DNA of 64,000 bases from the NCBI GenBank assembly GCA_020744425.1, contig JAGMUV010000010.1:1054001-1118000 (forward strand), read 5' to 3'. A model generated the notes under the pieces. It did no database searches. It saw only the letters and a program-made list of their open reading frames with translations, and was not told the origin of the DNA. Below are positions 23,670 to 33,726 of this stretch, one piece after another (position 1 is the first letter of the stretch; every line of letters begins with the position of its first letter). Source of the DNA: Dactylonectria macrodidyma. Taxonomy: Eukaryota > Ascomycota > Sordariomycetes > Hypocreales > Nectriaceae. Position numbers and translations under genes: made by a program.

Positions 23670-25973
23670 TTGATTCCAGGACCTCTTAACCCGGTTGGCA
23701 TTGACGTTAGCAGCATGCCCTCAGCCGGAAACGAAACAACCGCTGCGAAGATAGAGACATCGAATGAAATCTCCAGCTTTGATGATGCAGTCAATGCCGT
23801 TAAAAGCGGCAAGGTCGAGCCCAAAGCCGCATCCGATACCCTGTTGTCATTGCTCAGTCTGGATGAGCGCCTCTGGCTCCTGGATGGTGATGAAGAATTC
23901 TGGCCTGGCATCTATTCGATGATGACGCAAGGCTTTGGCCATAGACCTTACGTCATGGGCGAAATAGAGCGCCTGAAGATCCCAGGAGTTCGTTTTTCAG
24001 ACGGCCCTCGAGGCTGCACAATGGGAGAGTCCACTGCATTCCCAGTCCCAATGGCGCGGGGGGCTAGCTGGGACGTCTCGCTGGAGGAGCGTGTTGGCAG
24101 GGCCATAGGGCGAGAATGCAAGGCTTTGGGAGCCAACTTTTTCAGTGGTATCTGTGTCAACCTCCCAAGGCACCCGGGCTGGGGACGTGTTCAGGAGACG
24201 TACAGCGAAGACCCAATCATCCTCGGAGAGATGGGTGCCGCGATTGCACGAGGTGTGCAGGAAAACCTCATCGCTTGTGTGAAGCATTACGCTCTTAACT
24301 CGATGGAGAATGCGCGCTTCAAAGTGGACGTTAGCGTTAACGACGATGTGTTACATGAAGTCTACCTTTCTCAATTCCGGCATATTGTAGAACAAGGTGT
24401 CGGTTCTGTCATGTCGTCATATAACTCGGTACGGGGCCACTTTGCTGGTGAAAGCAGGGAGCTGCTTATCGACATCCTTCGCCACCAATGGGGATTTAAC
24501 GGTTTCGTGATTTCGGATTTTCTCTTCGGTTTCCGGAATGTGCCTGCCTCACTCCGAAATGGGCTCGACCTCGAAGCACCCTTCCGTCAGCAGCGCGCAC
24601 TCCATCTCAAGCCTGCCCTTGAGGATGGCAAAGTTACAGCAGAAGATGTGGATCGAGCTGCTTCAAATATCCTCAGAACCCTCATCAAGAACGAGGCCTT
24701 TCGTGGAGACTCGAAGCCGACGGCCGACGTTGTCTTCAGTGAAGAGCACAGGAGTTTGGCCCGGGAGTCAGCCGCTAAATCCATGGTACTCTTGAAGAAT
24801 GAGACCATTGACGGAGCCGCCATGCTGCCATTTAGACCCGACACATCCAAGGTCGCCGTTGTGGGTTGGCTGGCTGATTCGAAGAATACTGGCGACAAGG
24901 GTTCATCAGCTGTACGCAGCCCAGAGGTCATCTCACCTTACCAAGGCATCAAAGATGCACTTCCAAATGCGGATGTTGCGCTCGAAAACTCGACTGACAT
25001 CGACGCGGTGAAGCGTGCTGCGGCTGCGGCTGACGTCGTGGTCGTGGTTGTGGGATACGATTTCCGGGATGAAGGAGAATATACAGCGCCAGCCTTTAAT
25101 GGCACACCAGCCCTGAAGCCTGTGATCCCACCAGACGATGGTTCTGAGGGGGCTAAAGCTGTTACAGAAAGGTTGATGAAGCCGGCGCCAAATAAAGAAG
25201 ATACAGGAAAGGATAACTACGGATTCGGCGCAGGAGGAGACCGAGTAAGAATGAGACTGCGGCCTGAAGACGTCGAGGTTGTTAAGGCCGCAGTGGAGGT
25301 CAATCCGCGGACAATCGTTTCTATTGTTGCTGGTGGCGCGGTCATCATTGAAGAGTGGAAGGACCTGCCGGCTGCCATCATCTTCAGCTTCTATTCAGGA
25401 TGCCAAGGAGGCCGTGCCCTGGCTGACCTGCTGTTAGGACGCGCCGATTTTTCCGGTAGACTCCCCTTTTCGATTCCTACATCCGAGAGGCATCTACTGG
25501 CCTTTGACAATAACGCAGAGACAATCAAATACGATCGATGGTTCGGTCAGAGATTGCTCGACCGGCTTCAGGTCAAGGCTTCATACCCTCTGGGATTTGG
25601 GCTCTCATACACAACCTTCTCCATCTCATCCCTTGAGGTCCAAAGGATTACGATGAGTGAGGACCAGCTACTGGTTCATCTGCTTGTCTCGAATACCGGG
25701 GCAAGGGATGGACGCTATGTCGCTCAGGTATATGGCCTAGTCGACGTTCCTGACTGGCCGATCCGGAGTCTGCTTGGATTTAGCGCGCAAGATATCAAGG
25801 GTGGAGAGCAGAAGGTTGTGGAAATTATCGTTTCGACGCGCCCTCTGCAACGCTGGCGCCAAGGATCTTGGGCTCTGGTGGCCAAGTCGATCGCAATCGA
25901 GGTTGGAAGATTTTCAGGCGACAGTGAGAGTCTCCAGGCAATGGTTGATGTCACACCTGTCTCCAATGTCTAG
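23670..25973 (+). CDS. GH3 beta-glucosidase-like, intronless, no PA14 domain
   Basis: Second GH3 enzyme of the block, 767 residues from ATG 23670; ATG at 23715 (MPSAGNE) is an alternative. Neither start gives a signal peptide. Motifs: LSLDERLWLLDGD, FSDGPRG, the KHYALNS substrate loop, and nucleophile Asp283 in VISDF. The nucleophile is followed by LFGF rather than the usual WGG. The GH3 C-terminal domain follows directly (KVAVVGWLADS), without PA14. Near residues 490-530 is a Pro/Lys-rich insert. The end has YPLGFGLSYTTF and a fibronectin-III-like domain. It differs strongly from the GH3 at 10386, so this is not a recent duplicate. The lack of introns in a 2.3-kb gene sets it apart from its neighbours, and the pattern resembles bacterial-type GH3 sequences. 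Exact glycone is uncertain. Confidence 0.9.
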   Translation: MIPGPLNPVGIDVSSMPSAGNETTAAKIETSNEISSFDDAVNAVKSGKVEPKAASDTLLSLLSLDERLWLLDGDEEFWPGIYSMMTQGFGHRPYVMGEIERLKIPGVRFSDGPRGCTMGESTAFPVPMARGASWDVSLEERVGRAIGRECKALGANFFSGICVNLPRHPGWGRVQETYSEDPIILGEMGAAIARGVQENLIACVKHYALNSMENARFKVDVSVNDDVLHEVYLSQFRHIVEQGVGSVMSSYNSVRGHFAGESRELLIDILRHQWGFNGFVISDFLFGFRNVPASLRNGLDLEAPFRQQRALHLKPALEDGKVTAEDVDRAASNILRTLIKNEAFRGDSKPTADVVFSEEHRSLARESAAKSMVLLKNETIDGAAMLPFRPDTSKVAVVGWLADSKNTGDKGSSAVRSPEVISPYQGIKDALPNADVALENSTDIDAVKRAAAAADVVVVVVGYDFRDEGEYTAPAFNGTPALKPVIPPDDGSEGAKAVTERLMKPAPNKEDTGKDNYGFGAGGDRVRMRLRPEDVEVVKAAVEVNPRTIVSIVAGGAVIIEEWKDLPAAIIFSFYSGCQGGRALADLLLGRADFSGRLPFSIPTSERHLLAFDNNAETIKYDRWFGQRLLDRLQVKASYPLGFGLSYTTFSISSLEVQRITMSEDQLLVHLLVSNTGARDGRYVAQVYGLVDVPDWPIRSLLGFSAQDIKGGEQKVVEIIVSTRPLQRWRQGSWALVAKSIAIEVGRFSGDSESLQAMVDVTPVSNV

Positions 25974-27045
25974 ACCCAGGAGGGACTTTTGCACCTTACG
26001 GAAGACACTGTACTATTGTATTTATTTCAACGAGCGTTAACTTGGCACATGATTATCATGCATCAAGGGAAGACAGGTAACTCGAGATTGAAACATGTTG
26101 TGGCTGCGCACCTCGTGTAAGACGAAGCAAGTTTGTAAGTAGACTAAAAAACGCATCTATATAGTTATTAAATGCCTCGGTTCCTAGACTTAGGTGGCCA
26201 CTGACTAGTTGTGGCTGTTGTATAACCAAAGATCTGCGACGAAGGTGAGCACCATCCGATCATTCAGTGAATTGTTGCGCCTCTACGTCTACTCCGATGG
26301 GGCAGTGCTACCATGCATATACTAATAGCCTAGTAGAAAGACTTGTGCTACAGCAAGGAATACTGATTGAAGATACCGGTTTTGTTGACTTTTCTGGGGC
26401 ACTAGGGGCTTGAGGAAACGCTTACAGGCACGCGTCTCTGTTGTCCGCGATATAGCTAATTATCTCATTAGTACGAGGTATTTGACTTAGAGACATTTCA
26501 TGAAACGATGTAGACCTAGGTTGCTATCTCTTGGGAAGAAAGATGTCGAGGGTTGGGACTTTGTCTCCATACGTTATTCGGGAAATCTCGCGCCTTTCCA
26601 ATTATTACCTATATAAGGCTCGGCAACTGTATAAAGCACACTACTATGTAATAGTTGTATGATTCGAGGTAGTATAAAAGTGAACTAGGTATAATGTCCT
26701 TGGGAGACTCCAAAGATGTCAAACAACTCATCCAGCCATATGAAATGGTCCAGGACGCAGGTCCTATCGACTTCGTTAGGCATTAGAAGTCAAACTTCTT
26801 GGAGATGCAATGGATTTCCTTATATTACTGTGCTCCACACCCAGAGGACTTCTGTTTATCGCCGTTATATCTCGTTTCATCTGACGAACAGTCCAAGAGC
26901 GTCATGTTACTGCCCGGTGAAAAAAATTGAGTGATAGGTACGAAAGTGGCGGTCCCAGATCACTAAGTTATCTGGAGCTCGCTATAACAGTCCAAATACA
27001 TCATCACTAGAGCTCTCGTAACCTAACTCGACGTTCGTTCCACGC
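25974..27045. other. Intergenic, no gene recognised
   Basis: Tail of the GH3 gene and 3' flank of the esterase relic. Only short unsupported frames, for example at 26716-26934. Confidence 0.5.
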
Positions 27046-28911
27046 TCAAGAGGCGCATATCAGCAGCTGAGCCTTTGGAAAGCTCTGAACGGTGGTTCCA
27101 TCTAGAGCGAAGGCAGCCACGTTACCGTCGGCCGTTTCGAGTTTTGGCCAATTGTACTTGGCAGTTCGGGGGGCTCTTTGAGGGTTCGTAATGAATGAGA
27201 GCCATAAGTCTTTTGTATTATGTATCAATTAGCCTCAGTGCTTCAGTTGGCCAGTTGATCTGGCTATCTCACCTTGCATCGCCCATGAGACTTCGTACTC
27301 AAACTGTGTTGAGTTTTGGTGGAATTGGTAATGCGTGCCAAATATTAGGGGAAGTTCAGCTGGAGATTAGCTTAGTAAGTGCCGAACCGGGTCTCCATGA
27401 GCCCTAAAAAGTATTTCGCATCGAGACATACCAGAATGGGCGGCGCCGAGCTGTGGCAAGGGAGTAATGTTTGAGAAATTCCCGGCGTAAACATATCGAT
27501 AGATTGGAATACCAACATCGAGGCGGGGTCTAAATACTGGATCAGCAAGAGGTCAGATGCCAACATACGCAAGATTATGGACCTACTAGAATCCTGGCTC
27601 GTTCCAATAAGCTATCTCAGCCTCATTCTTGTTAGCTCCGATAATCCAAGGCTGCTCTTTTATCAGCTTGTTTCTTTGATCCTTGCGTGTGCAGACTTGC
27701 CCGTTTAGCCAATAAACCTCTTCTGATACGATTCTCAGGATCCGCAAACACAGTTTTGTTGTCAGCTTGTGGCACGAACTGGGCGGCTAAACTATCCACA
27801 GTACGAACAAGGTCGGTAGCATTGGCCTTCTGAACACATTTGAACTCGCTGCGTGCATCGAGACCACCACACCCGACCTGCGCCGCCACAGCCGAAAAGT
27901 TTCCATGGGAGGTATCTTCCTCACTAGGGAAATCTCCACCAGAGTCGGAGATGAATCCATAGGCAATCGGGTCAGTTGGGTATGCCATACTATAATAGTT
28001 GACGGAGAACGCTCCTGCAGACTGTCCCCAGAGTACAATTCGAGATGGATCGCCGCTAGTCAATCAAGTGTCAACGCCTGTCTTTTTGCCCACAACCGGT
28101 GCGATGTCACATACCCAAACGATTCGATGTTGTCTCGCACCCATTCGATACTAGAAGCTGTCAGTTAGTTAAACATGCCCTGAGGCTGTGTTCGTACAAC
28201 TCACGCCATCCTCTGATCTAGCAATCCGACATTTTCGGTTCCCATGGCCGAATTCGGGTATCCAAATATTTTCAGTCGGTAGCTGCATGTCGTCAATGCC
28301 ATATATTCATGTTCACAGCTTTCGAGCTAGGTTACATACTTGAGCGTAACAACAATGTGCGACTGTGTACGGCTGACCCACTGGTCTGGAATCTGGTATG
28401 GGACGCTGGCGCCACAAATCGCGAAGCCTCCACCATGAATCCATACACCGACTGGGAGTTTGGTCGCGGACCGTTTTGTAGGTGCGTAGACATTCAGGTA
28501 TAAGCACTGCCGAACGTTAGACTGCCTTGTACGAAACGGGGAACAGCTCTATACATCTTCACTAAACACATCCGCTTCGGACGGTAGAAAAGCGCCCATG
28601 CCCATGCTTCTATAAAGCACGAATCCTGAGTTCTGAGGATCTTGCATGCATGTTGGGCCAAGCTTGGTCGCACTTAAACCTCGACTGCTTGTGTGCTTCA
28701 CAGGTGGCCGAAACCGAAGATTTCCAACTGGTGACTTTGCGTACTGGATGCCAAGGAACTGCCTTGTACGAGGTGAGGTGGAGTTCATAAAACCATGCAG
28801 CTTACCACTCGAAGTCTGGACGGTAAGGCCATTTTGGTGAGCGTATGGGCTGCCAAGGGCGAAGCCGAGAAACAATCCCAACGCATAGACAACAAATAGT
28901 TTAAGTGGCAT
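27046..28911 (-). pseudogene. Secreted type-B carboxylesterase/lipase, frame broken in the middle
   Basis: Carboxylesterase family B (alpha/beta hydrolase). Exons readable by splicing: 28555-28911, 28340-28506, 28205-28282, 28115-28150, 28055 downward, then an exon ending at 27432, 27273-27359 and 27046-27209. The N-terminus is a signal peptide (MPLKLFVVYALGLFLGFALG). Motifs: EDCLYLNVYAP, the oxyanion-hole WIHGGGF, the nucleophile elbow GQSAGA, and an end reading HSAELPLIFGTHYQF and SWAMQDLWLSF. Between about 27440 and 27720 the frame fails: GLLAKR runs to TAA, while NKNEAEIAYWNEPGF and LDVGIPIYRYVYAGN lie in other frames. No legal intron joins them, and the segment is shorter than in relatives, which removes the region around the acid residue. 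I read this as a pseudogene; a locally bad assembly is the alternative. Confidence 0.7.
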
Positions 28912-30556
28912 TGTCAGATCTCTGGCGTGACACCTCTATTTAATCTGTCCAAGTCCGTAAATGTCCTCGATTATAGGCATATGAGGTAGGCGGCGCTACA
29001 AACCTTTATACAGCTCGGCTACCCGGTCTACCACCGAATCCCGTGACAAGAAGGATTGTGTGAGAATGGATTGGAGTCCGAACCAGGCTCATATCCTGGC
29101 TGCGGTAATCCCCCTCTCATCAAAAGTGACAGGCATCCTCAAAAAAGCTGCCAGCGGCTGGAGAGCCCGGCCAGCGATTGAGAACCTTCCAAGGACCTTG
29201 ACTGGCGATCGCGAAGCGGGGAGGCGGGGTACGTATTTGCAAACATGGGGAAATGCCCACAAGGCGGCCATGGGTGGCATCGTGTTCGGTGAGAATACCA
29301 TGACATCAAGCCCAGCGGGCCGTCGCCAATCCAAATCAGGATGGCTTGCCTTCTCCGCAAGCAAAATATGACTCTCCTTATACCCCACAATGACACGCCC
29401 CGACACGCCCGTCGACCCTGCAAGCCAGACTCTGACTCGCATTGCATGGGAAGCCACCCTCTAGTAGACTCAGCTACTATGCTTCGGGTAGGTCTCGTGA
29501 CCCTAACCTGGCCCTGGTGCCGGACGGTTTTGGTCCGGACTAAAGTGCCAGGTCACAACACATTCCGTTGATCGCGATGTACATAGTAACGTAGGGAGCT
29601 GTTGACTAGCTGAATGATGCGTAGAAGGAAAAGGGTAACTGAGAAAGCTAACTCGGCTGTCAGCAATGGTAATAAGCCGGTCTGATAACTACTCTGAACC
29701 GACACGTCAGAAAGTATTGATATATGTCAGTCAACCCTGTGACTGTACCTCAGCTTAAGCTCAAGTCACGGTCATATTCCATAGAGTGCCATAAGCCTCA
29801 ACTTTGGTCGCTGCAAGGATGTCTGACCAATGACCGTATATAAATTGGTCGGTACATCGTTGCGCACTAAAAGTAGGTGACCATTAATATGTCGATCCCC
29901 TCATTAGCCAGAAGTGTATGATCTAGCTTGTTACCAATCGGAATTGTCTCCTTAGTAGTGTATGGGCTAGTATAGTGTTGGGACCAGTACCCCACTGGAG
30001 GCTTATGACGCTTGATGGGATACTTCGTGTAGAATACGAGAAATTCCGCAAGATAGCAGCAGTGTTCCTATGTGAAACTACCCAGTCGTATCCCAAATAG
30101 GCTAGCTGAAGTTGATCCAAGGCTGGTTGCATTGCATCTAGGAAAAGCAGACTCTAGCCTCATCACACTTACCGTCGCAAGACTGCATGCAAAGAACAGG
30201 AAGCACAACGGTGATGGCAGCTGTACATGACGAGCGCACATCTGACAGTTTATTAAAACTAGTCTGAGGAAGACATTGCCGTTATTCAATGGACGAATAG
30301 CATACATTGGACCATGTGTTTGTGGGTCAGCTCGACTGGATTGCGCGGACAGACAAGTAGTGTGGGGTAATGGACCAGATTGTGTTCCTAGATATTTCGG
30401 AAGTTAAACATCTGGACAGGTTATTATACTGATTGAGACATGAGTTTTCCCAATATGAGAGAACTAAATCCGTACTGAAACGATAGTCACATATCACTCG
30501 CCTGAGAACTTGTAGCCGTTCACGGGATATTTCTGGGGCAAATTCTTATCTTCTCA
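28912..30556. other. Intergenic with a GC-rich island
   Basis: The 29050-29520 part is GC-rich and open on both strands (longest frame 122 codons, minus, 29089-29457). I recognise no family in any frame. The remainder is AT-rich and non-coding. Confidence 0.4.
29004..29010 (-). promoter_or_regulatory. TATA box of carboxylesterase relic
   Basis: Reads TATAAAG on the minus strand, 93 bp before the ATG at 28911. Confidence 0.4.
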
Positions 30557-32634
30557 TTAGAAAATATCTGTGACTGCTCCATCAGAAGCGCTAGAGACAA
30601 GATGGGCATATTTGGCCAAGGTTCCTTTCTTAACTCGCGTGCACTGCGGCTTCCATCCCTGTAGCCGACGTTGGATCTCCTCATCGGTGACATGAGGCAT
30701 GTCGATGCGGTGCTTCTCAGCGTCGATGCAGATGACATCGCCGTCTTGCACAGCGGCGAGGGGACCGCCCGTGGCTGCCTCGGGAACGATGTGCCCCACA
30801 ATGAAGCCGTGGCTGGCGCCCGAGTATCTTCCATCAGTTACGAGGGCCACATTCTTGAACCCTCCTCCGATCAACGTTCCTGACGCCCGCAGCTGCTCGG
30901 GCATACCTGGTCCGCCCTTGGGCCCCTCGTATCTCACGACCAAGACGATGCTCTCATCCCGCGGTATCTTGCCTTGGTCGAGGGCTGTGCACAACTCGTG
31001 CTCCTTATTGAACACCCTCGCTGTTCCTTCAAAGCGTACGCCTTCCTTGCCCGTGATCTTGGCAACGGCCCCCCCGGGAGCGATGTTGCCCCTGAGAATC
31101 ACGATATGGCCACTTGATTTAATAGGATTGTCCAGAGGCCGGATAATTTCTTGACCCTGAGGGAGGGATGGCCAAGAATCGACATTCTCTGCCAATGTCT
31201 TGCCGGTAACGGTTGGAGTAGAACCGTCTATGAACTTGGAAGCTATTAATAGCTTCATTACCGAGGGAATACCGCCAATATTGAAGAGATCTTCCATAGT
31301 ATGCTTCCCACTAGGAGCCATATTGGCGATAAACGGCGTCTTATTCGAGACCCGCTGGAAGTCGTCGAGCGTTAGCTCAACCTCGGCTGTCCTTGCCATG
31401 GCTAGGATATGAAGAACTGAGTTAGTTGATCCGCCAACAGCCATTATCATGGTCAAGGCATTCTCGAATGACTTCTTTGTGAGGAGATCGCGTGGCCGGA
31501 TGTTCTTTTCTAGACACACCCGGACGATCTCACCCATGCGACTGCACTCTCGGTGCTTAGTAGGCGAGGCCGCCGGTGAACTGGAGGACCCCGGCAAGGA
31601 CAGTCCTAGGGTTTCGATAACTGTTGCTAGACTGTTCGCCGTATACATACCGCCGCAGGCTCCCGGGCCCGGTACTGAGTTCTTCTCAATATCGGAGATG
31701 ATCTCCTCGGCCGAGTGCTTTCCGTCTTTGGACCAATCCTCCAGTGTACCGAGCATGTATGCCCCTCTCGCCTCGGAAGGTGTATTGATGTCAATCGGTT
31801 TTGAGAGCGTCTTGCTGTATCCACCTCTCTGGGTTCCGCCGTAGACGACGATCGATGGTCGGTTGTGCCGAACCAGTCCCATCACGCAGCCGGGCATGTT
31901 CTTGTCACAGCCTGGGACAACAATACAGGCATCGTGTGCCTGAGCACACGTCATGGTTTCAATACTGTCTGCAATAATCTCCCGCGACTGCAAGGAGAAC
32001 CTCATACCTATGCCCTCGAGTTAGTGGGAAACCAAACACAGGTTGGTGCTGGCAGGTGCTGGCAGACTTGCCCTCGTTTCCCATCGTGATGCCATCAGAT
32101 ACACCTATTGTGTTATACCGCCAGCCCAGGAAGCCCTCTTTCTCGACTGACTGTTTTATAGTCGTTCCCAATTCTCCCACTGTTCCGCATTATTTAGCAT
32201 GTCACCCTAAGTAGTGTGGTTGGTCGCTAGCCTTGCGCCGCCTTGGGAAAACCTACAATGCATACTTTATAGACAATTTTAGTTAGCAAGCAAGCGCGTA
32301 AAGGAAGTAGAGAAGTAATAGACTTGCTTGCAAGGATTTCCCTCCCACCATACAGAAGCGATTCCCACATGCGGGCTGGTCTGCATCGCAACTTCGTCCG
32401 GAATCCCTGCAGCGTACAGCATGGCCTGAAATTGGTCAAAAACTCGCAAAAAAGACGAAAATGATTGGTTTCTGGGCGCACCTTTGCGGGCGGAAAGTCA
32501 TGATCGCGCGTTATAAAAGTCGAGTGGCGGTTGAGCACCGTCTTGCCGTCCCTCGTCGCATCACTATTGAGGTGTGGGAATTCCACATAATCCCCAGTCG
32601 TAAATCGATTTGTCTCACCTTGTTCGGTTGGCAT
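30557..32634 (-). CDS. IlvD/EDD-family dehydratase (dihydroxy-acid dehydratase paralogue)
   Basis: Fe-S dehydratase: converts 2,3-dihydroxy-acids (branched-chain amino acid route) or sugar acids to 2-keto acids. Exons: 32482-32634, 32328-32425, 32257-32264 (8 nt), 32072-32179, 30557-32007; 605 residues. The three Fe-S cysteines are Cys83 (EGNPCNMH), Cys156 (PGCDKNMPG) and Cys240 (GPGACGGMYTANS). Further motifs are NTIGVSDGITMG, the GGSTN turn and the TDGRYSGA active-site loop. The NPCNMHLGELG segment is only obtained by using a GC-AG intron (32265-32327) and the 8-nt exon. A second GC-AG intron is 32008-32071. The start at 32634 (MPTEQGETNRF) gives no mitochondrial presequence, unlike the housekeeping enzyme, so a cytosolic paralogue is likely. 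Divergent from a Dal5-type transporter, which favours a catabolic sugar-acid or organic-acid role. Confidence 0.9.
32257..32264 (-). other. 8-nt microexon of the IlvD/EDD gene
   Basis: The exon reads TATGCATT on the minus strand. With AA from the previous exon and TG from the next it encodes Asn-Met-His-Leu, the invariant residues after the first Fe-S cysteine. The upstream intron is GC-AG with a GCTAAC branch site; the downstream intron is GT-AG. Confidence 0.75.
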
Positions 32635-33726
32635 TGTGCAAACAAGAAAAATCAGTAGCCTGAGGTAAACGGAATGCGCGCAAAAACTCAAGCCCGGCAA
32701 CGGTGTCTAAGGAACGATGATAGAACACGCGCGGTAAATGCGTGAAGGGGTTGAGCAACTTCAAGTTATTCCTAATCATAGGATCAATGTTCTCTCTTTG
32801 CTATATGTGGGAGTAAGCTCAAAACTATAATTAAACGAGACCGCTGCGGAAGTACGGAGTATACCTTGGGGCGAGATCGAAAGCGCTGTAACTAGATCCA
32901 CATCGGACGTTCAGTCTCCGGAGTCGGCAACCTCGGATGTCGTATCGCATTATTCACGTCCGCCCCACACTCACGCACCAAGGACCGAGACAGCCTAGAG
33001 ACGGGTTCCAATTATGTCGTATTTGCTTGTCATCATTTCCCGAATACCGAATGGATCCTAGACCTAAAGCTGCTGGGCGGTCTCATTGTGCGTGCGGCCT
33101 GCTATGCCTGGATGAGCCTTTTGAGCATTCTAGCATCCATGCCCCGATTCATGCTCCCTTAACATCGTAGACTATATTGAAAGGGATATCAGCAACAGTA
33201 TGAGTTATTGACCTTGATCTACAATTGGCCTACTTCGATTGATGGGAGGCGATCTTTAGCAGTTAGTTCGACTTATTCCTGCTCCTGGGACACTGAGAGA
33301 ACTATAGCGTAACTACTAACTACTTCTCACTAATGGGATTGAGGATGCTCTCAAGAACCAGTTCGTAATTCTGACTCAGAGCCTCCGACTCAGCGTGGGA
33401 GCCCCCTGGTCAGCTCGCTAATGCTCGACTAAGTGGGAAGAGACTGGGATGAGGCCCAATACCCCGACAATACCCCAGACTACCCTGCACGCTTCATTTT
33501 GCCAGCGAACGTGGGGTGCGCTCCCGTGATAGTCTAGATCTAGTCCATGGCCAAGTACTGTAGGTTAGTGTCAATTATGTGTTGTGGTGTCTTGGAGACA
33601 TTATGTCTATATAAAGGGGTCGGTCCAAGATGATCTTCGCAAAAGACAAGCAAGCTCTGACATCCTCGCCTCTCTCTCCATCCAACCTCAACAGTCCGAA
33701 AGAACGAGAAGCAGCAAGAAGCAGTC
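32635..33726. other. Divergent promoter region, dehydratase / transporter
   Basis: No gene. Contains GTACGGAGTA at 32852-32861 and direct CGG triplets near 32918-32935, possible Zn2Cys6 sites. Confidence 0.5.
33608..33615 (+). promoter_or_regulatory. TATA box of Dal5-type transporter gene
   Basis: TATATAAA lies about 119 bp before the ATG at 33727. Confidence 0.5.

Noticed and set aside
24538..24931. Open frames on both strands inside the second GH3 gene
   Set aside because: They are shadows of the strong GH3 frame and show no family motif.
32041..32064. Tandem GGTGCTGGCA repeat in a dehydratase intron
   Set aside because: Only two copies of 10 bp; likely slippage with no further meaning.
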